Shown here one piece after another: positions 1 to 8,327 of a DNA stretch of 46,669 nucleotides (its first letter is position 1; each line of letters starts with the position of its first letter). The notes beneath the pieces are model-generated. The model worked only from the letters and a program-made list of their open reading frames with translations. It did no database searches and was not told the DNA's origin. Both the position numbers and the translations under genes were made by a program. This DNA comes from Oscillatoriales cyanobacterium RM2_1_1. Its GTDB lineage: Bacteria > Cyanobacteriota > Cyanobacteriia > Cyanobacteriales > Microcoleaceae. The stretch covers positions 1-46,669 of the forward strand of contig JAAURB010000035.1 of NCBI GenBank assembly GCA_012033335.1. Reading direction: 5' to 3'.

Positions 1-233
1 TGACCGGACTGTGGATGGCTTCCATTGGTGTGGTCGGTCTAGCGTTGAACCTGCGGGCCTATGACTTTGTGTCTCAGGAGTTGCGGGCAGCGGAAGACCC
101 TGAGTTTGAAACCTTCTATACGAAGAACATTTTGTTGAACGAGGGTATCCGAGCCTGGATGGCTCCAGCGGATCAACCCCATGAAAGTTTTGTATTCCCT
201 GAGGAGGTTCTACCCCGTGGTAACGCTCTCTAG
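1..233 (+). CDS. psbD: Photosystem II D2 protein, C-terminal fragment
   Basis: The reading frame enters the window open at base 3 and ends at TAG 231-233. The ~76 visible residues are the C-terminal tail of the photosystem II reaction-centre protein D2, which holds cofactors of the primary charge separation together with D1 in the thylakoid membrane. The stretch beginning [20 protein letters not shown] and the ending [12 protein letters not shown] are almost invariant in D2 (family knowledge). The 5' part lies outside the window. The gene overlaps psbC by 17 nt if psbC starts at GTG 217, the usual cyanobacterial psbDC arrangement, so the two are co-transcribed and probably translationally coupled. 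Confidence 0.97.
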   Translation, partial: TGLWMASIGVVGLALNLRAYDFVSQELRAAEDPEFETFYTKNILLNEGIRAWMAPADQPHESFVFPEEVLPRGNAL

Positions 234-1599
234 TCCTTCATATACTGGCGGTCGCGACCAGGACTCTACCGGGTTTGCCTGGTGGTCTGGTAACGCCCGT
301 CTGATCAACCTTTCTGGTAAGCTGTTAGGTGCTCATGTTGCCCATGCTGGACTGATTGTCTTCTGGGCCGGAGCAATGACATTGTTTGAAGTGTCTCATT
401 TCATTCCTGAGAAGCCCATGTATGAGCAGGGCTTCATTTTGATTCCCCACATGGCGACTCAAGGTTGGGGTGTGGGTGCCGGTGGAGAAGTAATTGATAC
501 TTTTCCTTACTTTGTTATCGGAGTTCTGCATTTGATTTCTTCAGCCGTTCTGGGTTTAGGGGGAATTTACCACGCTGTCCGTGGCCCTGAAGTCCTAGAA
601 GAGTATTCTTCTTTCTTCGGCTATGACTGGAGAGACAAGAACCAGATGACCAACATTATCGGATATCACCTGATTTTGTTAGGCTGTGGTGCTTTCTTGC
701 TGGTGTTCAAGGCTATGTTTTTTGGAGGTGTCTATGACACTTGGGCTCCTGGAGGTGGAGATGTCCGGATTATCAACAACCCGACCCTGAACCCAGCGGT
801 AATTTTTGGCTATCTAGTTGGATCTCCCTTTGGAGGGGATGGCTGGATCATCGGTGTTGACAACATGGAAGACATCATTGGGGGTCATATCTGGATTGGC
901 TTCATCTGCATTGCCGGTGGTATCTGGCATATCCTGACTAAGCCCTTTGGTTGGGCCCGTCGTGCCTTTATCTGGTCTGGGGAAGCCTACCTTTCCTACA
1001 GTGTTGGGGCCCTATCTCTGATGGGGTTTGTTTGCGCGGCCTATGTCTGGTTTAACAACACGGCCTATCCCAGTGAGTTCTACGGCCCTACCAACGCCGA
1101 GTCCTCCCAGGCCCAGTCTTTTACGTTTCTGGTGCGTGACCAAAAGCTAGGGGCGAATATTGGTTCTGCCCAAGGGCCTACTGGTTTGGGTAAGTATCTG
1201 ATGCGTTCTCCAACTGGTGAAATCATCTTCGGTGGTGAAACCATGCGTTTCTGGGATTTCCAGGGCCCTTGGTTGGAGCCTCTCCGGGGGCCGAATGGTC
1301 TGGATCTCAACAAGCTGAAGAATGATATTCAGCCCTGGCAGATTCGTCGTGCTTCTGAATACATGACCCATGCTCCTAACGGTTCAATCAATTCTGTGGG
1401 GGGAATCATCACTGAAGCTCAAGGATTTAACTACGTTAATCCTCGGGCCTGGTTGGCTGGTTTCCACTTCATCGTGGCTTTCTTCTTTCTGATCGGTCAC
1501 CTCTGGCACGCTGGTCGTGCCCGGGCAGCGGCGGCAGGATTTGAGAAAGGAATTGAGCGCGAAACCGAAGCCGTATTGTCTATGCCAGATCTTGACTAA
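217..1599 (+). CDS. psbC: Photosystem II CP43 chlorophyll apoprotein
   Basis: CP43 is the inner antenna of photosystem II. It binds chlorophyll a in six transmembrane helices and its large lumenal loop helps to hold the Mn4CaO5 cluster. The protein matches the family end to end, including the loop motif [10 protein letters not shown], whose Glu and Arg contact the Mn cluster, and the C-terminal [20 protein letters not shown]. An in-frame ATG exists at 181, but GTG 217 is preferred: a strong Shine-Dalgarno GAGGAGG lies at 201-207, 9 nt upstream, inside the end of psbD. This GTG start is the one known for psbC. From GTG the product has 460 residues. A hairpin terminator follows at 1660. Confidence 0.96.
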   Translation: MVTLSSPSYTGGRDQDSTGFAWWSGNARLINLSGKLLGAHVAHAGLIVFWAGAMTLFEVSHFIPEKPMYEQGFILIPHMATQGWGVGAGGEVIDTFPYFVIGVLHLISSAVLGLGGIYHAVRGPEVLEEYSSFFGYDWRDKNQMTNIIGYHLILLGCGAFLLVFKAMFFGGVYDTWAPGGGDVRIINNPTLNPAVIFGYLVGSPFGGDGWIIGVDNMEDIIGGHIWIGFICIAGGIWHILTKPFGWARRAFIWSGEAYLSYSVGALSLMGFVCAAYVWFNNTAYPSEFYGPTNAESSQAQSFTFLVRDQKLGANIGSAQGPTGLGKYLMRSPTGEIIFGGETMRFWDFQGPWLEPLRGPNGLDLNKLKNDIQPWQIRRASEYMTHAPNGSINSVGGIITEAQGFNYVNPRAWLAGFHFIVAFFFLIGHLWHAGRARAAAAGFEKGIERETEAVLSMPDLD

Positions 1600-1659
1600 T
1601 GGAATCAACCGATTCTGGTTAAGTTCTAGAGTTTAGAAAGTCTAAATGGCGATTTTTTA

Positions 1660-1692
1660 CCTCTATTCAGACTATCTGAATAGAGGTTTTTA
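1660..1692 (+). terminator. Intrinsic terminator of psbDC
   Basis: A perfect 11-bp stem (CCTCTATTCAG / CTGAATAGAGG) with a 5-nt loop is followed by TTTTTA. It lies 61 nt after the psbC stop. There is no T-run in the minus-strand direction, so it serves the plus strand only. Confidence 0.85.
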
Positions 1693-1768
1693 GCTTAAAG
1701 TGGCGATTCAGAATCAGGCGATCTGGAACTAATTGAATTGAGAGGTAGCAACCCGTCCTGCATCTGAA

Positions 1769-2467
1769 TCAGACCAGATCAAATAATAATAATTCCGATG
1801 CTTTATGGGCCTTTAAGAAAATTTCGGGGCGATCGCTAATGGCCATGCCATCTCCGGCAGTCAGGGTATTATCGGCCAACTCAACTTCCCCCTGAGCCAC
1901 TTGGAGCCAGCCATGACGTTGGGGAGTGAACCTGTAGGAAAGCTGGTCACCAGGCTGCAAGACCGCTGCTGAAAGGGCAACATCTTGATGAACCGTTAAA
2001 GAATTGGCCCGTCCATCCGGCGACGCAATCAGATGAAACTGTCCTGGATGGGTTAAAACATTAAACGCTTTTTGCTCATAACTGGGGGTCAAACCAGATG
2101 CTTGCGGCAGCAGCCAAATCTGGAGCAGATGAACGGGCTCTTGGGGAGAAGGATTGAATTCGCTGTGCTGAATCCCTGTTCCCGCCGTTATTCGCTGCAC
2201 TTCTCCCCGATGAATAATTGCTCCACTTCCCAGGCTGTCTTGATGTTCTAAAGCCCCGTCCAAGACATAGGTGATGATTTCCATGTCCCGATGACCATGG
2301 GTTCCAAATCCCCGACTAGGACTGACCCGATCTTCATTAATCACTCTCAGGGCCCGGAATCCCATCTGGTCTGGATTATAATAATGAGCAAACGAAAAGG
2401 TATGATAAGTATCTAACCAACCATGGTTGGCATGACCTCGATCTGTAGATTTTCTCAGGGTTAGCAT
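1769..2467 (-). CDS. Pirin family protein (cupin, YhhW-like)
   Basis: A 232-residue bicupin of the pirin family; members include quercetin dioxygenase YhhW and iron-binding redox-responsive pirins. The N-terminal LTLRKSTDRGHANHGWLDTY is characteristic. The metal-binding cupin motifs are visible as GTHGHRDMEIITYVLDG and GIQHSEFN, supplying the His/His/His/Glu set. The length is normal. The start is supported by AGGAGG at 2475-2480, 7 nt from the ATG. It is divergently transcribed from an HxlR-type regulator, and this pairing suggests that the regulator controls pirin in response to an electrophile or redox signal (inference). The substrate cannot be read from sequence. Confidence 0.9.
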   Translation of the reverse strand: MLTLRKSTDRGHANHGWLDTYHTFSFAHYYNPDQMGFRALRVINEDRVSPSRGFGTHGHRDMEIITYVLDGALEHQDSLGSGAIIHRGEVQRITAGTGIQHSEFNPSPQEPVHLLQIWLLPQASGLTPSYEQKAFNVLTHPGQFHLIASPDGRANSLTVHQDVALSAAVLQPGDQLSYRFTPQRHGWLQVAQGEVELADNTLTAGDGMAISDRPEIFLKAHKASELLLFDLV

Positions 2468-2551
2468 CTCTTAACCTCCTGCATAAATGGCTGTTAATTT
2501 GACTGTAAGTTAATTGATTCAAACTGTGTAGTACGCACTTTCGGGTGAGGT

Positions 2552-2569
2552 AGTTACTTTAAAGTAACT
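2552..2569. promoter_or_regulatory. Palindromic operator candidate between pirin and HxlR genes
   Basis: AGTTACTTTAAAGTAACT is a perfect 18-bp palindrome centred in the 140-bp divergent intergenic region. HxlR/YodB-type dimeric winged-helix regulators bind palindromes of this general form (TACT...AGTA), so this is the best candidate for autoregulation and pirin control. Assignment to this regulator is inference. Confidence 0.55.
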
Positions 2570-2600
2570 TCTCAAACTAATTTCTCAAGTCACTTCTCAA
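2567..2600 (+). repeat. Three short direct repeats before the HxlR-type gene
   Basis: The units ACTTCTCAA (2567-2575), ATTTCTCAA (2580-2588) and ACTTCTCAA (2592-2600) are spaced 13 and 12 bp apart, ending 7 nt before the ATG. They overlap the right arm of the palindrome. They may be extra regulator half-sites or a decayed tandem repeat. Confidence 0.5.
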
Positions 2601-2607
2601 AGTCACA

Positions 2608-2937
2608 ATGCAATTCCCTGAACTCCAACCTGAGAAATCCGAGTGCCCAGCGGAGACTACCCTGGCAATCCTGAGTGGTCGATGGAAACTACTGATTTTA
2701 CGGGAGTTATTTTCAGGGGTCAAACGTTTCAATCAATTGCAGCGATCGCTAACCGGAATCACTCAAAAAGTGCTGACTCAACAACTTCGAGATTTAGAGG
2801 CAGATGGCATTGTTTATCGGCAGGTCTATCCGGAGATTCCTCCAAAAGTCGAATATTCCCTCACTCCCTTGGGAGAAAGTTTAAAGCCTATCATTAGTCA
2901 GATGCATGAATGGAGTGTTCATAGCAGAAGAACTTGA
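2608..2937 (+). CDS. HxlR family winged-helix transcriptional regulator
   Basis: A 109-residue single-domain DNA-binding protein. The family signature is clear: a Cys near the N-terminus (EKSECPAETTL), LSGRWKLLILRELFSGVKRFNQL as the HTH entry, then ITQKVLTQQLRDLEADGIVYRQVYPEIPPKVEYSLTP-type recognition helix and wing. HxlR proteins such as YodB and HypR often sense quinones, aldehydes or oxidants through that Cys (family knowledge). It is divergent from the pirin gene and probably controls it and itself. Length and composition are normal. Confidence 0.9.
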   Translation: MQFPELQPEKSECPAETTLAILSGRWKLLILRELFSGVKRFNQLQRSLTGITQKVLTQQLRDLEADGIVYRQVYPEIPPKVEYSLTPLGESLKPIISQMHEWSVHSRRT

Positions 2938-3017
2938 TTATCCTAAACTCGCCCTTGTATAGCAGCGGAGAAAAAATAATTGAAAACCCAATCCCTTTTT
3001 TTTCACATAGCTATATC

Positions 3018-3117
3018 TATCTATAGCGATTTCTAATCACATGAGGTACAGATTTGAGAGGTGGCGGCGCACCGAGCCGCCACCTCTCATACTCCAGTAG
3101 CGTTGGAAACGCTGTAT
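3018..3117 (-). repeat. Dispersed ~100-bp hairpin repeat, copy 1
   Basis: The centre is a 14-bp perfect inverted repeat, TGAGAGGTGGCGGC (3055-3068) and GCCGCCACCTCTCA (3076-3089), with a 7-nt loop. A second small hairpin AGCGTT-gga-AACGCT lies at 3099-3113, and a conserved tail ends AAATCGCTAT on the minus strand. A diverged copy sits at 35190-35287 in the opposite orientation, aligning over the whole ~100 bp. It is inserted next to transposase remnants. It resembles a REP or MITE-type non-autonomous repeat. Confidence 0.7.
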
Positions 3118-3228
3118 GTGATGAGTAGTTAAATTTTGAAAGAGAAATTCAGCTTCTTTCGCTTGACGATATCGTTCTTCCAGTTCTTCCAGACTCAGGT
3201 GAGCCCTAATTTTGAGCCGTCTAGCCAT
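3037..3228 (-). pseudogene. Transposase N-terminal fragment, IS630-like
   Basis: The first ~25 residues (MARRLKIRAHLSLEELEERY...) resemble the N-terminus of the HTH portion of cyanobacterial IS630-type transposases. After residue ~26 the similarity stops. The frame then runs through unrelated sequence and the hairpin repeat at 3055-3113 before a chance stop. No remaining HTH core or DDE domain is present. This is a dead remnant and not a functional gene. The family assignment rests on a short stretch. Confidence 0.5.
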
Positions 3229-3309
3229 TGTATTTCAACAACTCTTCTGACAACATTATGACTCTTCATCCGGATTTGATATGAGATACATTTTTAGTTG
3301 CCATCCATA

Positions 3310-3453
3310 ATGGATATACATCTTGATACTCTACTCAATTTGCCCTACGTAACGGTCGAAAGCTGTATCCAAAAGTCAGGTGAGGTGTACTTGAAGTTGC
3401 GGCTATTAAATGAGGAAGCCAATTGTCCTCATTGTGGGAAGGGGAAGGGCTAG
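3310..3453 (+). pseudogene. ISL3-type transposase N-terminal fragment
   Basis: ATG 3310 opens 47 codons reading MDIHLDTLLNLPYVTVESC... and ending NCPHCGKGKG before TAG 3451. The pattern LDTLLNLP...VTVESC...LNEEANCPHCGK is the N-terminal zinc-ribbon region of ISL3-family transposases, where two CxxC pairs bind zinc. Only the first pair is left, and the DDE domain is absent. The fragment joins directly to the broken gene that follows, so the element was deleted or recombined at this point. Confidence 0.6.
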
Positions 3454-3757
3454 ACAATCTCAAGCCTGAATATCTGCAAGGAGCTTTATCCAAAGTTCAA
3501 GAAAGTATTGCTGATGAACTATCTCAACAGGAACAAGCAGATAGTTTAATCCTTCCTGACTCTAATCAAGTCGTAAAGCAAGTGTTCTTGATTGAAGAAG
3601 GAACGTTATTCCATCCGAACTTCAGGAAGAAATAACTGGAGATGAAGTTTTCTTCTTACCTAATGGATGCTTTACTGATTCTACCTCTGAGGGTTTGTTC
3701 TAATCTACTTTAGTTCAGCAAATCCGCTTCACTGAACCCGAAAAAATCAACCGCTAG
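3454..3757 (+). pseudogene. Broken hypothetical gene (frameshift plus stop)
   Basis: After the ISL3 fragment one frame reads DNLKPEYLQGALSKVQESIA...SNQVVKQVFLIEE up to ~3600. Sense then continues in the next frame as IPSELQEEITGDEVFFLPNG...STSEGLF, meets TAA at 3701-3703, and resumes in the same frame as STLVQQIRFTEPEKINR to TAG 3755. One frameshift and one nonsense codon therefore interrupt what looks like the remains of a ~100-residue protein with no start of its own. The family was not recognised. Its codon pattern is protein-like over all three pieces, which argues against chance. Confidence 0.5.
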
Positions 3758-3825
3758 ACCTTAGCTATAATAAGGGTTTTGGGGTTAATTGTATCTCATG
3801 ACAGCAATCCCTCAATTGCCCCTAA

Positions 3826-4770
3826 TTATTGAAAGCTGCTGTCAATAAAGTCCTCTACTGAAATTGAATCAACAGTTAAGCCCGTCCCATTACCATTCAG
3901 CACGCTTAGAACTTCTCCAGAATTTGCCAAGCGAATGACGATGTCTGTTGGTTCATTAAACCACCGAGATCCTAGTGCATCCAAAGCGGCTGCATCTTCT
4001 CCGACCTGGGCAATCACTAAATCTTCAAACAAGACACCCGCTGGAAGAATCAAACGGTCAACACCGTCCTCAAAGTCAGTAATTAGATCAAACTGACCAG
4101 TGATTTCTAAAGCAAACAAGTCCTGGGCCTGGTCGGGTGAAAAGCCAAAGAAGTCGTTTCCTGTCAAAATGTCAAACCCAGAGCCGCCCGTCAAAGTATC
4201 GCTTCCGGTTCCGGCGGTTAGATTGTCGTCTCCCAGGTCTCCCCAGAGGCGATCATTTCCATTCTCGCTTTCAACGCGATCATCCCCCTGCCCTCCATAC
4301 AGCAAATTCTCATCACCCTCTACACCACCCCTGTCACGGACAACATCGGCTCCCATTCCGCCAAATAGCGTATCACTTCCGGCTTGACCATCTAATCTTT
4401 CTCCCTCTAACTCCCCAAATATCAAATCATTACCATTGCCACCTTCAGCACGGTCAAATCCGGCTCCACCATAAAAGGTGTCGTCTCCGTCTCCACCTGT
4501 GAAATTATCCTCTCCAGCATTCCCAAAAGCTGTTACCCCTGATCCGGAAATATAAAAGTTATCTCCATCGTCTAGACTAAATATTGTTTTTTCTCCATCA
4601 TCAACAACCACAATTTGATCCAGTAATGCCGTCCCAATGAAAATCCCTGACCCTCTTAGCTCCACAGACCTTCCGAATCCTGGCGTTCCATCTGGTGTTA
4701 TTCCGATTAGTCCTCCACCTGGCAGGGGAACTTGAACCTGACCAGATGTTAATGGGATGACTTCTAACAT
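3826..4770 (-). CDS. RTX-type calcium-binding repeat protein
   Basis: A 314-residue protein without an N-terminal signal peptide. Residues ~1-75 are a beta-rich leader of unknown type. Residues ~80-205 contain about ten glycine/aspartate nonapeptides of the haemolysin kind (GGDGDDTFYGGAGFDRAEGG, GGQGDDRVE). The C-terminal part (~215-314) has the DLITDFEDGVDRLILP motif seen after repeats in many RTX exoproteins. RTX repeats bind Ca2+ and fold outside the cell after type I secretion; the export signal is normally in the C-terminus (family knowledge). No catalytic domain is visible. It is divergent from a second RTX gene across a 262-bp AT-rich region. No type I secretion genes are in the window. 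Confidence 0.8.
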   Translation of the reverse strand: MLEVIPLTSGQVQVPLPGGGLIGITPDGTPGFGRSVELRGSGIFIGTALLDQIVVVDDGEKTIFSLDDGDNFYISGSGVTAFGNAGEDNFTGGDGDDTFYGGAGFDRAEGGNGNDLIFGELEGERLDGQAGSDTLFGGMGADVVRDRGGVEGDENLLYGGQGDDRVESENGNDRLWGDLGDDNLTAGTGSDTLTGGSGFDILTGNDFFGFSPDQAQDLFALEITGQFDLITDFEDGVDRLILPAGVLFEDLVIAQVGEDAAALDALGSRWFNEPTDIVIRLANSGEVLSVLNGNGTGLTVDSISVEDFIDSSFQ

Positions 4771-5019
4771 TTATTTTTCCATAATTAAACTCATCAAATA
4801 ATAGTTTAACTCGGTTTATTTACACCGAAAATGAGTAATCAGGATTTAACCTTATCTTTGCCCAGCCTTAAAAATTTGTATTCTGTATATAGTGTTATTT
4901 TACAAAGTTAACAAAGAAAAGCGCTATTACTGTTAGTAGAAAAATCTTTATTTGTATGCATTATTATCGGGATTTTTATTGTTACAATTTTCCTTGTGGC
5001 AGTTCAGCCACGTTGTCTT

Positions 5020-5025
5020 AAGGAG
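5020..5025 (+). promoter_or_regulatory. Shine-Dalgarno deciding the start of the plus-strand RTX gene
   Basis: AAGGAG lies 7 nt before ATG 5033. The frame is open back to 4952, but the upstream 27 codons have no such site and read as non-coding AT-rich DNA, so 5033 is chosen as the start. Confidence 0.75.
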
Positions 5026-5032
5026 AAAAAGA

Positions 5033-6115
5033 ATGGCAAATTATTTTGGGACTCCTGGGCCTGACAGCTATACAGGTACTACGGGAGCTGACAATATCTA
5101 TGGGTTTGCTGGAAACGATCTCTTAGTTGGAAACAGCGGTAACGACCGTATTGATGGGGGTGCAGATAATGACGATGTGATTGGAAGCAGTGGTAACGAC
5201 TTATTGTTTGGCGGTTCAGGATTTGACGAAGTGTTCGGAGGAGCAGGATTTGACACTGTTCAAGGAGCCGATCAAAATGATCTCCTATTTGGCGACAATG
5301 ATGCCGACCGGGTTGAAGGTGGTAACGGTAACGACATCCTGACGGGCGGCCCCGGAAATGATTATCTAGCCGGAAATGCAGGGACTGATAGTTACACTGG
5401 AAATTCCGGTGCTGATACATTCTTCATTGAAGCCGCAGAGCTTGGAGGAATTGGGGATCGAAATGCTAGTGAGGGAGATCAGATTGTATTCGACGGCCCT
5501 CCACCACCATTACCTGCTTCTGCTAGCATTAGCTCTTTTGCATTAAGCGGGAGTGAAACAATATCACAAGAGCCATACATCATTGAATTCGCACGACAGG
5601 GAGATGACCTGTTGTTCAGAAGTTCTTGGTGGGAAAAAGGCGAATACGATGTCATGCAAAATGCGGGTCATGAGATTGACGACATTCCGTTGCTCTTAAA
5701 GTCTATAGGCTCGTTTATCAGTGCAACTCCAATTGAGAAAGCTCCCGAATCGCCTGAACCAGAGATAGATATTCTGACTGGTCTTTTGGAGACAAGAGCG
5801 TTTTTCCAGGAACAACTGGATAACTACGTCCCTGATGAGACTGGTTTCACTGAACAGGATCTCATAGATATAATTGCCGAATTCGATGCTCGAATCTCTG
5901 GGGACAATGCTTTTATCCCTGTTGAGGAAGTCGAGCCAGATTTCTCACTAATTACAGAACAAGTATTTTTGATGGAAGCTCCAGCAACCGAGGGCTTTGC
6001 AAGATTGTCCGGTTTCAGTGATTCAGCCTTGGCAGGCGTTGCAACAGCTAATCTTGACCTGCCTGAAGATGCTCAGGTCTTCTTCGTGCCGACCGGATAC
6101 TTTGATTTTGTGTAA
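5033..6115 (+). CDS. RTX repeat protein with novel C-terminal half
   Basis: A 360-residue protein that begins straight in the repeats (MANYFGTPGPDSYTGTTG). Residues ~8-130 hold about twelve GGxGxDxxx nonapeptides expected to form a Ca2+-binding parallel beta-roll. Residues ~130-175 are a short linker with a Pro run (DGPPPPLPAS). Residues ~175-360 are acidic, repeat-free and unrecognised, with a predicted helical stretch (LTGLLETRAFFQEQLDNY) and a hydrophobic end (VFFVPTGYFDFV). There is no signal peptide, as expected for a type I secretion substrate. In the other two RTX proteins of this window the repeats lie in the interior. Surface or extracellular location is inferred; function is unknown. 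Confidence 0.8.
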   Translation: MANYFGTPGPDSYTGTTGADNIYGFAGNDLLVGNSGNDRIDGGADNDDVIGSSGNDLLFGGSGFDEVFGGAGFDTVQGADQNDLLFGDNDADRVEGGNGNDILTGGPGNDYLAGNAGTDSYTGNSGADTFFIEAAELGGIGDRNASEGDQIVFDGPPPPLPASASISSFALSGSETISQEPYIIEFARQGDDLLFRSSWWEKGEYDVMQNAGHEIDDIPLLLKSIGSFISATPIEKAPESPEPEIDILTGLLETRAFFQEQLDNYVPDETGFTEQDLIDIIAEFDARISGDNAFIPVEEVEPDFSLITEQVFLMEAPATEGFARLSGFSDSALAGVATANLDLPEDAQVFFVPTGYFDFV

Positions 6116-6312
6116 AAGTTTCACCTGACGGCCTTTGTATATGACAGTGTATGCAAAGGCTAAATGGTTCTTGCTCCGGCTCGGTCGATTCACTCATCGT
6201 TCAATATCTGGAGAAAGATGTAGCAATCTCAAATGGCTCATGAAAGCTCGTAGTGGGGCATCTTGTCTGCTAGGACGAATTGCCCAACACTATGGGATAT
6301 GTCAATCTGTCA
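6116..6312. other. Spacer after RTX gene, no supported gene
   Basis: An open frame of 71 codons runs here (6135-6350), but it has no ribosome binding site, a Cys/Trp/Arg-rich composition unlike its neighbours, and ends inside the terminator hairpin. A stretch reading NLKWLMKARSGAS might be a transposase scrap, but this is too short to support. Confidence 0.4.
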
Positions 6313-6365
6313 ATCTCTGTTTAAATCATCTTTATTTAAAGCAGATTTAAGATTTAAACAGAGAT
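6313..6365. terminator. Convergent hairpin between RTX and histidine kinase genes
   Basis: A perfect 15-bp inverted repeat, ATCTCTGTTTAAATC (6313-6327) and GATTTAAACAGAGAT (6351-6365), encloses 23 nt with its own weak hairpin (CTTTATTTAAAG). It covers the stop codon of the minus-strand kinase and lies about 200 nt after the RTX gene. AT-richness and position suggest a bidirectional end signal, although there is no clean U-tract. Confidence 0.55.
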
Positions 6366-8306
6366 GGCATTACTTCGATCCAGTTCTAATTCAGAGGTTA
6401 TTACTGGAAGATACACAGTAAATACGGAGCCAATATTGGCCTGACTTTCTACAGTAATTTTACCCCCCATCATTCCACAAAACCTCTGACTGATTGACAG
6501 TCCTAGTCCTGTTCCCCCATATCTCCGAGTCGTAGAAGCATCAGCTTGAGTGAAGGGCTTAAAGACTTTTTGAATTTGCTCAGGGGTCATGCCGATTCCC
6601 GTGTCCGTCACGCTGAAAGTCATCCAATTTCCCTGGGAATCTGCGGTTGATTCGATCTTCGAGGGAAAATGACCTTGAGGATAATTCCCATTACTCAAGG
6701 CCAAGGTTTGATGCTGAATACATAATTTGACCAGACCATTTTTAGTAAATTTAGCGGCATTGCTGAGGAGATTCAACAGCACTTGTTTGACTTTTGTGCG
6801 ATCAGCATACATGAAATCAACGGCTGTGTCATAGTCAATTTCCAGTACATTTTGGTTGCCTTGAATCAAAGGCTGGACAGTGGCGTTGACCTCATCAATT
6901 AGAATTGTTAAATCAAAATTCTCCAGGTAAAGGTTCATTTCGCCAGATTCCAATTTAGAAATGTCCAGGATATCTTGAATAATGGCTAATAAATGCATTC
7001 CAGAGGAGCGAATCTGCTCTAAATCAGGCAGAAAATTGGCATGACCTAAATCTCGTGCCTCTTCCTTGAGTAAGTCGCTATAGCCAATAATGGCATTTAG
7101 CGGGGTGCGAAGTTCATGACTCATGCTAGCCAGAAACTCACTTTTGGCATTATTAGCAGATTCGGCGGCTTCCTTAGCCTGTTGTAACTCGATTCGAGCC
7201 AGCTTACTGTCTGTAATATCCCGAACTATGGCTAAGACTTCATCATCTCCACTGATAACAATTCGAGTCTCATAGTGGCGACGTTCTTGATCAACTAACC
7301 ATTCATATTCAAAAATCTGAATTTGATGAGTTTTGAGGGTGGCTTGAATATGTTTAATATAACTCTGGGCAACATGGGGAGGAAACAGATCATGAACTGT
7401 TTTATTCAAGTACTTGGTTAAGGATTCTAATAGATTACTATTGCGAGAAATCTTAAACTCTACAAAAATTCCAGAGCGACTAAAGCGAAACATTAAGTCA
7501 GGAATTGCATTCAACAAAGCCCGGTTTTTGGTTTCACTCTGGCGCAGGGCTTCTGCTCGATGTTCTAGTCCTTGAATGAGCTTTTCTTTGCTTTCAAGCA
7601 GGGTTCGCAGTTGATCTGTCATCAAATTGAAGGAGTCTGCTAAAACCCTCAGTTCATCTTGACTTTGAATATTAATTTTCTGAGTCAGATCCCCAGCAGC
7701 AACACGCTGGGTTGCCACAATCATCTGCTGTAGCGATCGCGTCACAGACCGACTCAATAGTGAAGAAATTAGAATTCCAATGGCTGTAGTCAGACAGGCA
7801 GCGGTGTAGGCTTGATAGCGAGCTGTATCTATCTTAGCATTCAGGGGATCAGTGGAAAATCCAATACTGATAGCCCCCAAGTTCTGACGGCCTGCCATCA
7901 CCGCCTTACCCACCAGCAACTGATCGGGTTGCCATCGCAGAACAATATCACTAGCTTTGACCAATTCCTGACCCCAGGGATCCGGTTGAATTTTATCTAA
8001 GACATCACGGCTATAAGCATCAGCAACAATTCGCCCCTGTTTTTCATAAACTCGGCCCAGGGAAACAACCTGACTCACTCCCAATTGTTCCATCAATTCC
8101 CGCATGGCCCGAGCGTCAAGTCTATATAAGTCATCCGTAATGGTGGCAGCCAGGGTATGGACTAAAATTTCAGCTTGATCTTCTAGCTCCTGATGCAGTG
8201 CTTTTTCTTCTCGTTGAAGCGATAGCCAAGTCAGGCCAGCTACCACAGAAATAACTAAGCTGGTCATAGCTACAGTGAGTTTGGTGGCTAGCGATACTCG
8301 TCCCAT
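6354..8306 (-). CDS. Membrane-bound sensor histidine kinase (HAMP-PAS)
   Basis: A 650-residue kinase. TM1 spans ~10-30, an extracytoplasmic sensing region ~31-168, TM2 ~169-188, HAMP ~189-242, a short coiled coil, PAS ~262-370, then HisKA with phospho-acceptor His397 in [17 protein letters not shown]. The HATPase domain shows the N box [17 protein letters not shown] and [10 protein letters not shown]. All catalytic motifs are intact. It lies 21 nt downstream of a PhnD-like substrate-binding lipoprotein on the same strand, so the binding protein could present a ligand to the periplasmic domain (inference). No response regulator is adjacent, so its partner is unknown. Confidence 0.93.
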   Translation of the reverse strand: MGRVSLATKLTVAMTSLVISVVAGLTWLSLQREEKALHQELEDQAEILVHTLAATITDDLYRLDARAMRELMEQLGVSQVVSLGRVYEKQGRIVADAYSRDVLDKIQPDPWGQELVKASDIVLRWQPDQLLVGKAVMAGRQNLGAISIGFSTDPLNAKIDTARYQAYTAACLTTAIGILISSLLSRSVTRSLQQMIVATQRVAAGDLTQKINIQSQDELRVLADSFNLMTDQLRTLLESKEKLIQGLEHRAEALRQSETKNRALLNAIPDLMFRFSRSGIFVEFKISRNSNLLESLTKYLNKTVHDLFPPHVAQSYIKHIQATLKTHQIQIFEYEWLVDQERRHYETRIVISGDDEVLAIVRDITDSKLARIELQQAKEAAESANNAKSEFLASMSHELRTPLNAIIGYSDLLKEEARDLGHANFLPDLEQIRSSGMHLLAIIQDILDISKLESGEMNLYLENFDLTILIDEVNATVQPLIQGNQNVLEIDYDTAVDFMYADRTKVKQVLLNLLSNAAKFTKNGLVKLCIQHQTLALSNGNYPQGHFPSKIESTADSQGNWMTFSVTDTGIGMTPEQIQKVFKPFTQADASTTRRYGGTGLGLSISQRFCGMMGGKITVESQANIGSVFTVYLPVITSELELDRSNAISV

Positions 8307-8327
8307 CCCAAAGCTACCCCTCTCAAC

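Noticed and set aside
4100-4502. Two overlapping Pro/Ser- and Arg/His-rich plus-strand ORFs
   Set aside because: They mirror the glycine/aspartate repeats of the minus-strand RTX gene.
6135-6350. 71-codon ORF after the RTX gene
   Set aside because: No ribosome binding site, and it runs into the terminator hairpin. A faint transposase-like stretch is too short to call.
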